DNA of 64,000 bases from Streptomyces sp. DT2A-34 (GTDB lineage Bacteria; Actinomycetota; Actinomycetes; Streptomycetales; Streptomycetaceae): NCBI RefSeq assembly GCF_030499515.1, contig NZ_JASTWJ010000001.1:6986001-7050000 (forward strand), read 5' to 3'. Under the pieces are notes generated by a model. The model worked only from the letters and a program-made list of their open reading frames with translations, was not told the origin of the DNA and did no database searches. Both the position numbers and the translations under genes were made by a program. Shown piece by piece: positions 14,855-23,691 of this stretch (positions are counted from its first letter, which is position 1; each line of letters starts with the position of its first letter).

Positions 14855-17590
14855 TCACTTCCGGAGGTGCTCGTCCATGGTTCTGAGAGCCGCCACCGTT
14901 CCCCGGACGGTCGGGTGCCGGTACAGCTCCCGCAGCCGCAGGGACGGCAGGCCACGGGCGCGCAGGGCGGCGCCGATTCGGACGGCGAACAGGGAGTTGC
15001 CGCCGAGCTCGAAGAAGTCGTCGTCCGGGGCCACGGGCACGCCCAACACGTCGCTCCAGATCTCCGTCATCTCCGTCAGCATTGCGGTGCGGCCGTCGGC
15101 GTCGGCAGCGGCCGGGGCCGTGTCCCGCGGTGATGAGCGCAGGACGGCCGGGGCGGGGAGTTTCGCCGCGTCGAGTTTGCCGTTGGGCGTCAGCGGGAGG
15201 GCGTCCAGCGTCGTGACGGTGGCAGGGAGCATGTAGTCGGGCAGGATGCCGGCGGCCCGCTCGCGGATCCCGGCGGGGTCGCCCCCGGACGACAGGACCA
15301 CGTAGGCGTCGATCCTGGCCGTGGCGGCGTCCGCCGGGTCGTCGCGGCGCACCAGGACCGCCGCGGTGCGCACGCCGGGGTCCTCCAGCAGAACGGAGCG
15401 GATCTCGTCGAGCTCGATCCGGAAACCGCGGATCTTCACCTGGCTGTCGATCCGCCCGAGGTGGTCGAGCCGCCCGTCGGGGCGCAGGCGTCCGAGGTCG
15501 CCGCTGCGGTACATCGTGCCGCCGGTGAACGGGTCCGGTACGAACCGTCGGCCGGTCAGCTCCTCCTGACCCAGGTAGCCGAGCGCCACACCGGCACCGC
15601 CGACGCATATCTCGCCCGCCACCCCCGGCGGCAGCAGCCGTCCGGCCGGGTCCACCACGTAAAGGTGCCAGCCGGGCAGGGCGCGCCCGACGGAGCGGGT
15701 GGCGGCGAGCGCCAGTTTCCGGGTGAGGGTCTGCTCGGTGACGTGGACGGTGGTCTCGGTGATACCGAACATGTTCACCACCCGGCAGGACCTCTCGGGG
15801 TGCCGGTCGAACCAGGGCAGCAGCATCCGCGTGTCCAGCGGCTCACCGCCGAAGAGGACGAGCCGGACGGAGACGTCGGCGTGGTCGACGTCCAGGAGCT
15901 GGGCGAAGGCCGACGGGGTCAGGCTGAGCACGGTGACCTTCTCGGCGACGAGCAGGTCACGGAAGCGGTCCGGTTCACGGGAGACGAAGTACGGCACCAC
16001 GACCAGCCGCCCGCCGGTCAGCAGACAGCCCCAGATCTCCCACACCGAGAAGTCGAAGGCACTGGAGTGGAACCAGGTCCACACGTCCGCTTCTGAACCG
16101 CCCTCTGAGAGCCCGTACTCGTCGCGGGTCGCGTCGACCAGGGCGATCACGTTGCGGTGGGGTACGACGACTCCCTTGGGCCGGCCGGTGGAGCCGGAGG
16201 TGTAGATGACGTAGGCGGCGTCATCGGGTGCGGGGGGCGGAGGGCTCGCGTTCTGCTCCGGCGGCCACCCGCCTTCCGGCTCGTCCATCAGCTCGTCCGG
16301 GGTCACCCGCACGCAGTCCGCCACGGCCGGGAACTCCGGGAGCCGGGTGATCACCACGCCCAGACCCGCGTCCCGTGCCGTGTGGGCGAGCCGGTCCGCC
16401 GGGTGGGCGGGGTCGACGGGCACGTAGGTCGCGCCGGCCTTCAGCACTGCGAGGAGGGTGACGACGAGTTCGGCGGAGCGCTCCAGGCACACTCCCACCC
16501 GATCGCCGGCGCCGACTCCGCGTGCTCGCAGGCCGGATGCCGACCGGGCGGCCTGCTCGTCGAGTTCGCGGTAGGTCAGGCCCGTGTCGCCGTCGGTCAC
16601 GGCGATGCGGTCCGGCGTCGCCGCCACGATCCCGGCGAGCGCCCCGGGCACGCTCACCGGCCTGGTGGTCAGGGAACGGGGCGGGCGGCCGAGCGCCGCT
16701 GTGCGGGCGCGCTCCGCCTCGTCGAGGAGTTCTACGTCGTCCGGCGGAGTCTGTGGGCGTTGAAGTACCTGCTGATGTACGTGCACGAGGTGCCGTACGA
16801 ACTGGGCCGCGATCTCCGCGGAGAAGTGACTGCTCAGGTGGTCGCAGCGCAGTCGCAGACCGCCCGAGTCCCGCAGGACGGAGACGGTGAGCGGGAACGG
16901 GGGCGCGAGGCAGGGCACGTACTCGGTCTCGGTCTCGCCCTCCTCGGGGAGGGCGGTGCCGTCCGAGTGGTCAGAGCCGTCGGCGGCCTGTGCGGCGGCA
17001 TCGAAGAGCAGACCCGTGAGTGCGGGGCCCGTCGCACGGGAGGGCTTCGACTCGCCCAGCGTGGCGGCCGGTTCGACGGTGAAGCTGCCACGGTCGGTGC
17101 CGATGACCGGCGAGGTGTCCGGGTCGTAGCGGCGCAGGGTGACGGCGAGTGCCGTGAGCCAGCTCGCCTCGTCGCCTCCCTGGTCCAGGGTGATGGCGTG
17201 GGACGCGCTGGGGCCGTCGCCGCCGAGTCCCCAGGCGGGCGCCGGTGCGGTCGGGGATGTCTCGGGGGCCGGCTGGGCGTAGGTCGGTGCCACGGACTTC
17301 CCGGCTGCCAGCCGGCCGAGGGCCGTACGGTCCCAGCGCCCGCGCGGGGCGACGACGATCAGGTCGGACAGGCCGTCGGTGTAGCGCAGGAGGACGGTGC
17401 GCGGACCGCGGCTCGGGCGGGCGAGTTCCGTGGCGCGTCGGCGCTGCGCGAGCGGGTCCGTCGCCGCCACGGAGACATCCTCGATCCACAGACCCGGTCG
17501 GCCCGCGGGGTCCGGAAAGTGGCCTGACCGGACGCGCAGCGCGTGGCACTGGGGCGTGTGGGGGAGGGGATCGGACAGCAACGCGGACAC
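14855..17590 (-). CDS. NRPS D: half-condensation, adenylation, carrier (stand-alone loading protein)
   Basis: A 911-residue protein. Residues about 1-300 resemble only the C-terminal half of a condensation domain (APPFPLTVSVLRDSGGLRLRCD... ending LLDEAERARTAAL) and lack HHxxxDG. The adenylation domain covers about 308-810 ([37 protein letters not shown]), and the carrier about 840-905 (FFELGGNSLFAVRI). Specificity residues read D-F-W-S-L-G-M-V-H-K, close to the threonine code DFWNIGMVHK. With no condensation or release domain it probably charges a Thr-like residue on its own carrier for modification and transfer in trans, most plausibly to the A-less module of NRPS B (compare SyrB1). The start GTG 17590 has AAGGAG 8 bp upstream. 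It is the last gene of the operon; its stop is 20 bp from the IS21 remnant. Confidence 0.88.
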   Translation of the reverse strand: MSALLSDPLPHTPQCHALRVRSGHFPDPAGRPGLWIEDVSVAATDPLAQRRRATELARPSRGPRTVLLRYTDGLSDLIVVAPRGRWDRTALGRLAAGKSVAPTYAQPAPETSPTAPAPAWGLGGDGPSASHAITLDQGGDEASWLTALAVTLRRYDPDTSPVIGTDRGSFTVEPAATLGESKPSRATGPALTGLLFDAAAQAADGSDHSDGTALPEEGETETEYVPCLAPPFPLTVSVLRDSGGLRLRCDHLSSHFSAEIAAQFVRHLVHVHQQVLQRPQTPPDDVELLDEAERARTAALGRPPRSLTTRPVSVPGALAGIVAATPDRIAVTDGDTGLTYRELDEQAARSASGLRARGVGAGDRVGVCLERSAELVVTLLAVLKAGATYVPVDPAHPADRLAHTARDAGLGVVITRLPEFPAVADCVRVTPDELMDEPEGGWPPEQNASPPPPAPDDAAYVIYTSGSTGRPKGVVVPHRNVIALVDATRDEYGLSEGGSEADVWTWFHSSAFDFSVWEIWGCLLTGGRLVVVPYFVSREPDRFRDLLVAEKVTVLSLTPSAFAQLLDVDHADVSVRLVLFGGEPLDTRMLLPWFDRHPERSCRVVNMFGITETTVHVTEQTLTRKLALAATRSVGRALPGWHLYVVDPAGRLLPPGVAGEICVGGAGVALGYLGQEELTGRRFVPDPFTGGTMYRSGDLGRLRPDGRLDHLGRIDSQVKIRGFRIELDEIRSVLLEDPGVRTAAVLVRRDDPADAATARIDAYVVLSSGGDPAGIRERAAGILPDYMLPATVTTLDALPLTPNGKLDAAKLPAPAVLRSSPRDTAPAAADADGRTAMLTEMTEIWSDVLGVPVAPDDDFFELGGNSLFAVRIGAALRARGLPSLRLRELYRHPTVRGTVAALRTMDEHLRK

Positions 17591-17604
17591 GGGCCGTACT
17601 CCTT

Positions 17605-17640
17605 GTCGTTCTGGTCGTTCTGGTCGTTCTGGTCGTTCTC
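17605..17640. repeat. 9-bp tandem repeat, 4 units, between SDR and NRPS D
   Basis: GTCGTTCTG repeats at 17605, 17614, 17623 and 17632, the last unit with one change. It fills most of the 68-bp gap between the dehydrogenase stop and the NRPS D ribosome binding site, so unit number sets that spacing. Confidence 0.92.
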
Positions 17641-17658
17641 GTCGTCCGGGGAGGGTGC

Positions 17659-18483
17659 TCAACGGACGCTGAACCCGCCGTCCACGGTCAGGACCGACCC
17701 GGTGATCTGCCGGGACTCGTCCGAGGCCAGGAAGACGATCGCGGCGGCGACGTCCTCGGGTTCGATCAGCGCGTTCATGGGCTGTGCCTCGGCGAAGGTC
17801 TTCTCGTGCTCGTGGACGGGCACGTCCAGCGCCCTGGCGATCTCGGCGAGCATCCTGCCTTCGGCCCACGCGTCGTCGCGCACGGATCCCGGGCAGACCG
17901 CGTTCACGCGCACCTTCGTCGGCGCGAAGTCGAGCGCGGCGGCTTTGGTGAGACCGACGACGGCGTGCTTGGCGGCGACATAGCCGGCGAAATGCCGGTA
18001 ACCGACGAGCCCCGCGGTGGAGGCGACGTTGACGATGCTGCCGCCGCGCCGGGCGCTCATCGCCCCGCCGACCGCGCGCATCACCCGCCAGGCCCCCGAG
18101 AGATCCACGTCGATCATCAGGGACCACTCGTCCTCTTCGATCTCGTGCACGGGTTTGCCCGAGGGCGCCGCGATGCCCGCGTTGTTGACGGCGACGTCGA
18201 TCCGGCCGAACCTGTCCTCGGCGCGGGCCACCGCCTCCCGTATGCCTCGGGTGTCGCGGATGTCGGCCTCCGCGGTGAGGACGGCCGCGCCGGCGTCCCG
18301 GCACAGTGCGGCGGTGTGCTCCAACTGCCCCACAGTGCCCAGCGGGTAGGGCACGCCCGGCAGGTCGGCGCAGATGTCCAGCAGGGTGAGGTCGGCGCCC
18401 TCGGCTGCGCAGGCGACCGCGGCGGCTCTGCCGAGTCCGCGGGCGGCGCCGGTGATGAGGACCGACTTGCCGTGCAGACGCAT
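17659..18483 (-). CDS. Short-chain dehydrogenase/reductase in NRPS operon
   Basis: A 274-residue classical SDR: nucleotide motif TGAARGLG (residues 11-18), Asp36 at the end of the second strand favouring NAD over NADP, NNAG (100-103), and catalytic Ser155, Tyr168 and Lys172 (YVAAK). It carries the longer loop near residues 37-60 and the HEHEKTF lid segment seen in mycofactocin-type and related SDRs. It lies between the type II thioesterase and NRPS D, with only short spacers. The likely role is oxidation or reduction of a hydroxyl/keto group on the amino acid held by NRPS D, for example the Thr beta-hydroxyl; this is inference from context. The start ATG 18483 has GGGAG upstream. Confidence 0.9.
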   Translation of the reverse strand: MRLHGKSVLITGAARGLGRAAAVACAAEGADLTLLDICADLPGVPYPLGTVGQLEHTAALCRDAGAAVLTAEADIRDTRGIREAVARAEDRFGRIDVAVNNAGIAAPSGKPVHEIEEDEWSLMIDVDLSGAWRVMRAVGGAMSARRGGSIVNVASTAGLVGYRHFAGYVAAKHAVVGLTKAAALDFAPTKVRVNAVCPGSVRDDAWAEGRMLAEIARALDVPVHEHEKTFAEAQPMNALIEPEDVAAAIVFLASDESRQITGSVLTVDGGFSVR

Positions 18484-18510
18484 CGGGTACTCCCTGGGAG
18501 TCGTAAAGGG

Positions 18511-18540
18511 ATGGAGAGGGCTTAAATGGAGAGGGCTTAA
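18511..18540. repeat. 15-bp perfect direct repeat at thioesterase stop
   Basis: Two adjacent exact copies of ATGGAGAGGGCTTAA. On the minus strand each begins TTAAG, and the second supplies the TAA stop codon of the type II thioesterase. It looks like a slippage duplication in the 53-bp spacer before the dehydrogenase gene. Confidence 0.92.
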
Positions 18541-19313
18541 GAGGAGGTGTGGGGGAAGAGGGGCGAGGGGGGCGGCTGGAGCACCTTCGAGACGATCAGG
18601 TCGACCAGCGCGGGTGTGGACTCGGTCAGATACATGTGGCCGCCGGGGATCTCGACGTGCTCGAAGTCGCGGCCGGACACCTTGTTCCAGGACGCGGCGT
18701 CGTCGTGGCCGACCAGGGTGTCGTCCTCGCCCCGGATGACCGTGAGGGGCGCGTCCAGCGGAAGGGGAGTGCTCGGTACGTAGGTCTCGTGCATCTCGAC
18801 GTCCGCGCGCAGGGTGGGCAGGAGCATCTCGCGCATCTCCGGGTCGTCGAACGCGGGATGGCGGTAGCCCGCGAACTCGCCGACACGGGCGAGGAAGTCG
18901 TCGTCGGACAGGCCGGTGGCCCGTTGTTCACGACTCCGGCCAGGATGCGGTGACCCGCTGACGAACAGGTGGACGAGCTCGATGCCGGGCTCGGCGACCA
19001 GGCGGTGTGCCAGTTCGTAGGCGAGCACGGCACCGAGGCTGTGCCCGAAGAGAGCTGCTCTGTGGTCGCCGTCGCCGAGCTGTTCCCGCAGCCGGGGCAG
19101 GAGTCCGTCGACGGCCTTGTGCACGTCCCGGTAGGGCTGCTCGTCGATCAGCCTTTCACGGCCGGGCAGTTGGAGCGGCACGAGCTCCAGCGCCTCACCG
19201 GCCAGGGCGGCCCAGGGGCGGTAGAACGAGGCACCCGCTCCGGCGTACGGAAGACACACCAGCTTGGTCGTGTCGGTCGGGTTGGTCGTGTCGGTGGGGT
19301 CATCCGTGGGCAT
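18537..19313 (-). CDS. Type II thioesterase / aminoacyl-transferase-like alpha/beta hydrolase
   Basis: A 258-residue alpha/beta hydrolase of the NRPS external thioesterase family: FCLPYAGAGASFYRPW-type start (LVCLPYAGAGASF, residues 18-30), nucleophile Ser92 in GHSLG, Asp in VIRGEDD, and His in PGGHMYL near the C terminus. Such enzymes remove wrong acyl groups from carrier domains. In systems with stand-alone A-T proteins, related hydrolase-fold enzymes shuttle the aminoacyl group between carriers (SyrC, CmaE). As NRPS B has an A-less module, either role is possible. SyrC uses Cys, this protein has Ser, so editing is the default call. The start ATG 19313 follows AAGGAGAG. The N terminus has a Thr/Asp-rich PTDTT duplication. 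Confidence 0.88.
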   Translation of the reverse strand: MPTDDPTDTTNPTDTTKLVCLPYAGAGASFYRPWAALAGEALELVPLQLPGRERLIDEQPYRDVHKAVDGLLPRLREQLGDGDHRAALFGHSLGAVLAYELAHRLVAEPGIELVHLFVSGSPHPGRSREQRATGLSDDDFLARVGEFAGYRHPAFDDPEMREMLLPTLRADVEMHETYVPSTPLPLDAPLTVIRGEDDTLVGHDDAASWNKVSGRDFEHVEIPGGHMYLTESTPALVDLIVSKVLQPPPSPLFPHTSS

Positions 19314-19360
19314 GGCTGCCGGTCTCTCCTTGCGAGGGGGCGTTCGGGTGGCTGGGGAGG

Positions 19361-19588
19361 TCACCGGGCCGATGGCTCCTCGCCCATGGCCCTGATCAGG
19401 CTCTTGGGGCGCATGTCGGTCCAGTGCTCGTCGACGTGGTCCACGCAGGACTGGCGGCTCGCGCGGCCGTGGACGACGGTCCAGCCGGCCGGGATCTCGG
19501 CGAAGGCGGGCCACAGGGAGTGCTGGCCCTCGTCGTTCACCAGGACCAGGTGCTCGATGCTGTCGTCGTCGAAGGGGTTGGTGGTCAT
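19361..19588 (-). CDS. MbtH-like adenylation chaperone
   Basis: A 75-residue MbtH family protein. Conserved blocks are [29 protein letters not shown], and the C-terminal [10 protein letters not shown]. It binds A domains and helps them fold and activate amino acids. It lies between NRPS C and the thioesterase in the same operon and probably serves several of the five adenylation domains here. The start ATG 19588 has GGAGG upstream. Confidence 0.96.
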   Translation of the reverse strand: MTTNPFDDDSIEHLVLVNDEGQHSLWPAFAEIPAGWTVVHGRASRQSCVDHVDEHWTDMRPKSLIRAMGEEPSAR

Positions 19589-19631
19589 CGCGGTTCCTCC
19601 GGTGGGGGCGGTTGCGTCCGGTGCGTTCGGA

Positions 19632-22600
19632 CTACTTTCGGAGCCGGCTGTCCAGCACCGGGCCGATGAGGTCCAGTGCTGTGGGCCGGGTCATCTCTCC
19701 GTGCGTGCAGGGGATGTCGTGGTTGTCGATGCGGCCTTCGACGTACGGCTGCCAGGAGCCGTGCCGTTCGGGGACCGCGTCCGGATCCTGTGCGGCGGTG
19801 AAGAACAGCAGGTCCCCGCGGTACGGCCGGGGGGCGAACTCGCCCAGCAGACGCCCGTTGTTCGCCGTCACGTCGACCAGGGCCGCCAGTTCGGCGTCGT
19901 CGAGGCTGCCGGGCATGTCGGGTACACGGCGGACCAGCTCCGCGAACCGGCTCTCGGCCAGCGGTTCCGTCTCGTCCTCGGGCACCTGCCGGCCGAGGAT
20001 GGTGAGGAGGCTGCGCAGCAGCGCGGGGCGGTCGGACCGGGCGGGGCCCTGTCGAATCCAGGCCCCGGGGAAGGAGTCGAGCAGTGCGAGGAGCGCGACC
20101 TGCTCTCCGGCCGCCTGGAGGCCGACGGCGATGTCGTACGCGACGAGGCCGCCCATGGAGTAGCCGAGCAGGTGATACGGGCCCTGCGGCTGTGTCTCGC
20201 GGATGAGGGCGGTGTGCTCGGCGACCACCTCGGCCAGGCTGCCGGCCCGGTCCTGACCGGGGATCAGGCCGCGGGACTGCAGGCCGTACAGCGGGCGTCC
20301 GGGGCTGAGGTGGCGGGCCAGCCCTGCGAAGCCCCAGGACAGGCCCGAGGCCGGCGGAAGGCAGAACAGAGGTTCGAGGTCGCCTCGGGTGCGCAGCGCG
20401 AGCAGAGGTCCCACCGGGGCCGTACCCGACTCATGGGAAGGGCCTGCGGGACGGTCGGGCGTCCGCGGGCGGTCGCCTTCGGCCAGACGTCGGGCCAGCG
20501 CCGCCACGGTCGGGGTCTGGAAGAGGGCGCGCAGCGGCAGTTCGACGCCGAGTTCGGTGCTGATCCGCGAGGTCAGGCGGGGAGCCAGCAGGGAGTGGCC
20601 GCCGAGATCGAGGAAGCCGTCGTGGACGCCGACCCGATCCGGGGCGAGGCCGAGGACCTCGGCGAAGATGGCGCGCAAGGTCTCCTCCCGCCCGGTACGC
20701 GGAGCCGTCTTCGCGGTGAGCGGCGCGTCGGGGGCGGGCAGTGCCTTGCGGTCCAGCTTGCCACTGGCGGTGTGCGGGAGCGCTTCGAGCATGACGAACG
20801 CCGAGGGGACCATGTGGGCGGGGAGGGTGCGGGCGAGGTGGTCGCGGAAGCCGTCGGCGGTCACGGCCACCGCTTGTGGACATACGACGTAGGCGACCAG
20901 TCGTTTCTCGCCGTGCTGGTCCTCCCGCACCGTGGCCGCCGCCTTGGCGACGGCCGGATGCGCGGCGAGTGCGGCTTCGATCTCGCCGAGTTCGATCCGG
21001 AAGCCGCGGAGCTTCACCTGATGGTCGGCCCGGCCCAGGAAGCGCAGGTGCCCGTCGGAGCCACGCACCGCCAGGTCGCCCGTGCGGTACATGCGTTCCC
21101 CCGGTCCGCCGAACGGGTCGGCGACGAACCGCCCGGCCGTCAGATCCGGCCTGCCGAGGTAGCCGCGGGCCGGGCCGCCGCCCGCCACGTACACCTCGCC
21201 GACGGCCCCGTCGGGCACGGGGTGCAGCGCGTGGTCGAGGAGGTGGACGACGTTGCGGGCGAGGGGGCGGCCGATGGGCGGCCCGGCCTTGTCGTCGGGG
21301 TCGGCGTCGGACTTCCAGGCGGTGGCGTAGATGGTCGCCTCGGTGGGTCCGTAGAAGTTGACGAGCCGTGCCCCGGGGAAGGCGGCCTCGATGCCGGCGC
21401 GGAGCTGTTCGGGGATCGGTTCGCCGCCGAGGGCCACCGTGTGCGGTGAGACGGCCGGGCGCTCGGCGAGCACGGTGGCCATGACCGTGGGTACGCCGCT
21501 GATCAGGCCGGCGTCCCGGGGGGTGCCCTCGGTGAGGGCGAGGAGGTTCTCCACGATCTCGATTCGGCCGCCGCACAGCAGCGGCGAGAAGATCTCGAAC
21601 ACCGACACGTCGAAGTTGAGCGAGGTCGAGAACAGCACCTTGGCGAGCCGCTCGGGACCGAACTCCGCATGGGTCCACTCGACGAACTCGACGGCGTTGC
21701 GGTGTGTGGCCAGAACACCCTTGGGGCGGCCCGTGGAGCCGGATGTGTAGGTGATGTAGGCGAGGTTGTCCGGTGCCGAGCAGTGCGCGGGCAGGTGAGG
21801 GTGGCGCTCCGTCACCTCACTGCCCGGATCGAGCAGGGGTGTGCCCTCCGGCAACACTCCCGCTGTCTTGGCGGTGGCGAGGACGACGACCGGGCGGGCG
21901 TCGGCGACGATGTACGCGAGACGGCCGGCCGGGTAGGCGGGGTCGAGCGGCAGATAGGCGGCACCGGACTTCAGTACGGCGAGGACGGCGACGACCAGCT
22001 CCGCCGTACGGGGCAGAGCGATGCCGACGACCCGCTCGGGGCCCGCCCCGAGAGCGGTGAGACGACCGGCCAACCGCTCGGCCCGGGCGTCCAGTTCGCG
22101 GTACGTGAGACGGGTGCCGCGGTCCAGTACGGCGTCGGCGTCCGGGGTGGCCGCGGCCTGGGCCGACCAGAGGTCGGTGAGGGTACGGGTCGCGGGCGGC
22201 GTGAGCCGGGTCCGCCGCGGGAGTTCCGGGGGCGCCAGGAGCCCCAGGCGGCCCTGCGGGAGTTCCGGGTCGGCCGCCATCGCTTCGAGGATGCGCACCA
22301 GCCGCGCGAGCGTGGCGTCGGCCCAGCCGGCGTCGAACAGTCCCGGGTGGTAGGCCAGCCGGAAGCGGGGCCGGGAGCCGGGGAGGGCCACGAGGGTCAC
22401 GGGGTAGTGGGTGGCGTCGCGACCGCTTGAGCCGACGACGCGGAGCCCGCCGCCGGCGCCTTCACGCCCGTCGCCGTCTTCGTCGGTGTCCCGCCCGTCG
22501 GCGTTTTTGTCGGTGTCCCGCTCGGCGCCCGTGGCACGTGGATCCACCGGGTAGTTCTCGAAGACCACGAGGCTGTCGAAGAGCTCCGGGACGCCCACGG

Positions 22601-23609
22601 CCCGCTGGATGTCGGCCAGGCCGAGATGGTGGTGGTCGAGGAGGCGGACGTAGCCGTCCTGGACCTCTCGGAGCAGGGCGCCCAGGCTCTCCTCGGGCCG
22701 CAGCCGGACCCGCGTCGGGATGGTGTTGATGAACAGGCCGACCATCGACTCGACACCGGGCAGTTCGGGCGGGCGGCCCGAGACGGTGGCGCCGAAGACG
22801 ACGTCGTCGCGGCCGGTCAGGCGGCCGAGCAGCAGCGCCCAGGCGCCCTGGACGAGGGTGTTCACGGTCACGCCGAGGCGCCGGGCGCATGCCGTGAGGG
22901 CGGCTCCGAGCTCCGCCGACAGCTCGGTCCGCGCCTGTGCCGGGTCGGTGGCGCCCTGCGTGGTGGCCGGGGCCAGTCGGGTCGGTTCCGTCACGTCGGC
23001 CAGCGCGTCCCGCCAGGCGGCCTCGGCGGCGGTACGGTCCCTGCGGTCCAGCCACGTGAGGAAGGTGCGGTACGGCGGGACGGGCGCGAGCACGGCCGGG
23101 TCGCCGTCGGCGGCGTACAGGGTGAGCAGTTCCCGCAGCAGCACGGAGACCGACCAGCCGTCGAGCAGGATGTGGTGATGGGTGACGAGGAGCCGGTGGC
23201 GGCGCTCGCCGGTGCGGACCAGGGTGCAGCGCAGGACGGGAGGCGTGGCCGGGTCGAACCCGAGGGCCCGGTCCTCGTCCAGCAGTTCGGCCCACGCCTT
23301 CTCGGTGTCGGCAGCTCGCCCGGTCAGGTCGGTTTCCGCCCACGGCAGTGTCGCCCGGCGTGGGACGACCTGCACCGGCTGGCCGCCGCGCCGCCGCCGG
23401 AAAGCCGCCCGCAGGTTCGGGTGACGGTCCAGCAGTGTCTGAGCGGTGGCGCGCAGACGCTCGGCGTTCACCGGGCCTTCGAGCTCGAAGACCAGCTGAA
23501 CGACGTACACGTCGGGGGCGTCCCGTTCGTGCTCGTACAGAGTGTGGAAGAGCAGGCCCTCCTGGAGCGGGGTCAGGGGGAGTACGTCGGCCGGCCCGGG
23601 CTGCGTCAT
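19632..23609 (-). CDS. NRPS C: C-A-T-TE termination module
   Basis: A 1325-residue protein. Condensation is at about 9-430 (HHILLDGWS), adenylation 476-955 ([36 protein letters not shown]), carrier 973-1040 ([12 protein letters not shown]), and thioesterase 1070-1322 with Ser1151 in GYSMGG and a C-terminal [10 protein letters not shown]. The condensation domain begins [18 protein letters not shown], the type placed after an epimerase (D-upstream, L-downstream), matching NRPS B, which ends in an E domain. Specificity residues read about D-V-F-S-A-G-F-I-Y-K, which I cannot assign. It adds the last residue and releases the peptide by hydrolysis or cyclisation. An Asp-rich insertion ([17 protein letters not shown]) made of a duplicated short repeat lies near residue 360. 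The start ATG 23609 has only a weak ribosome binding site. Confidence 0.95.
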   Translation of the reverse strand: MTQPGPADVLPLTPLQEGLLFHTLYEHERDAPDVYVVQLVFELEGPVNAERLRATAQTLLDRHPNLRAAFRRRRGGQPVQVVPRRATLPWAETDLTGRAADTEKAWAELLDEDRALGFDPATPPVLRCTLVRTGERRHRLLVTHHHILLDGWSVSVLLRELLTLYAADGDPAVLAPVPPYRTFLTWLDRRDRTAAEAAWRDALADVTEPTRLAPATTQGATDPAQARTELSAELGAALTACARRLGVTVNTLVQGAWALLLGRLTGRDDVVFGATVSGRPPELPGVESMVGLFINTIPTRVRLRPEESLGALLREVQDGYVRLLDHHHLGLADIQRAVGVPELFDSLVVFENYPVDPRATGAERDTDKNADGRDTDEDGDGREGAGGGLRVVGSSGRDATHYPVTLVALPGSRPRFRLAYHPGLFDAGWADATLARLVRILEAMAADPELPQGRLGLLAPPELPRRTRLTPPATRTLTDLWSAQAAATPDADAVLDRGTRLTYRELDARAERLAGRLTALGAGPERVVGIALPRTAELVVAVLAVLKSGAAYLPLDPAYPAGRLAYIVADARPVVVLATAKTAGVLPEGTPLLDPGSEVTERHPHLPAHCSAPDNLAYITYTSGSTGRPKGVLATHRNAVEFVEWTHAEFGPERLAKVLFSTSLNFDVSVFEIFSPLLCGGRIEIVENLLALTEGTPRDAGLISGVPTVMATVLAERPAVSPHTVALGGEPIPEQLRAGIEAAFPGARLVNFYGPTEATIYATAWKSDADPDDKAGPPIGRPLARNVVHLLDHALHPVPDGAVGEVYVAGGGPARGYLGRPDLTAGRFVADPFGGPGERMYRTGDLAVRGSDGHLRFLGRADHQVKLRGFRIELGEIEAALAAHPAVAKAAATVREDQHGEKRLVAYVVCPQAVAVTADGFRDHLARTLPAHMVPSAFVMLEALPHTASGKLDRKALPAPDAPLTAKTAPRTGREETLRAIFAEVLGLAPDRVGVHDGFLDLGGHSLLAPRLTSRISTELGVELPLRALFQTPTVAALARRLAEGDRPRTPDRPAGPSHESGTAPVGPLLALRTRGDLEPLFCLPPASGLSWGFAGLARHLSPGRPLYGLQSRGLIPGQDRAGSLAEVVAEHTALIRETQPQGPYHLLGYSMGGLVAYDIAVGLQAAGEQVALLALLDSFPGAWIRQGPARSDRPALLRSLLTILGRQVPEDETEPLAESRFAELVRRVPDMPGSLDDAELAALVDVTANNGRLLGEFAPRPYRGDLLFFTAAQDPDAVPERHGSWQPYVEGRIDNHDIPCTHGEMTRPTALDLIGPVLDSRLRK

Positions 23610-23691
23610 GTCGTCTCGTCTCGCTGTGTTCTGGTTCTGCTGGGGTGCTGGGTCTTCTCGGCGGGGCCGGCTGGTCGAGGCCGGACAGGCC

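Noticed and set aside
18537..19514. Longer thioesterase start at 19514
   Set aside because: The extension would overlap the MbtH gene. ATG 19313 has its own ribosome binding site and the normal family N terminus.
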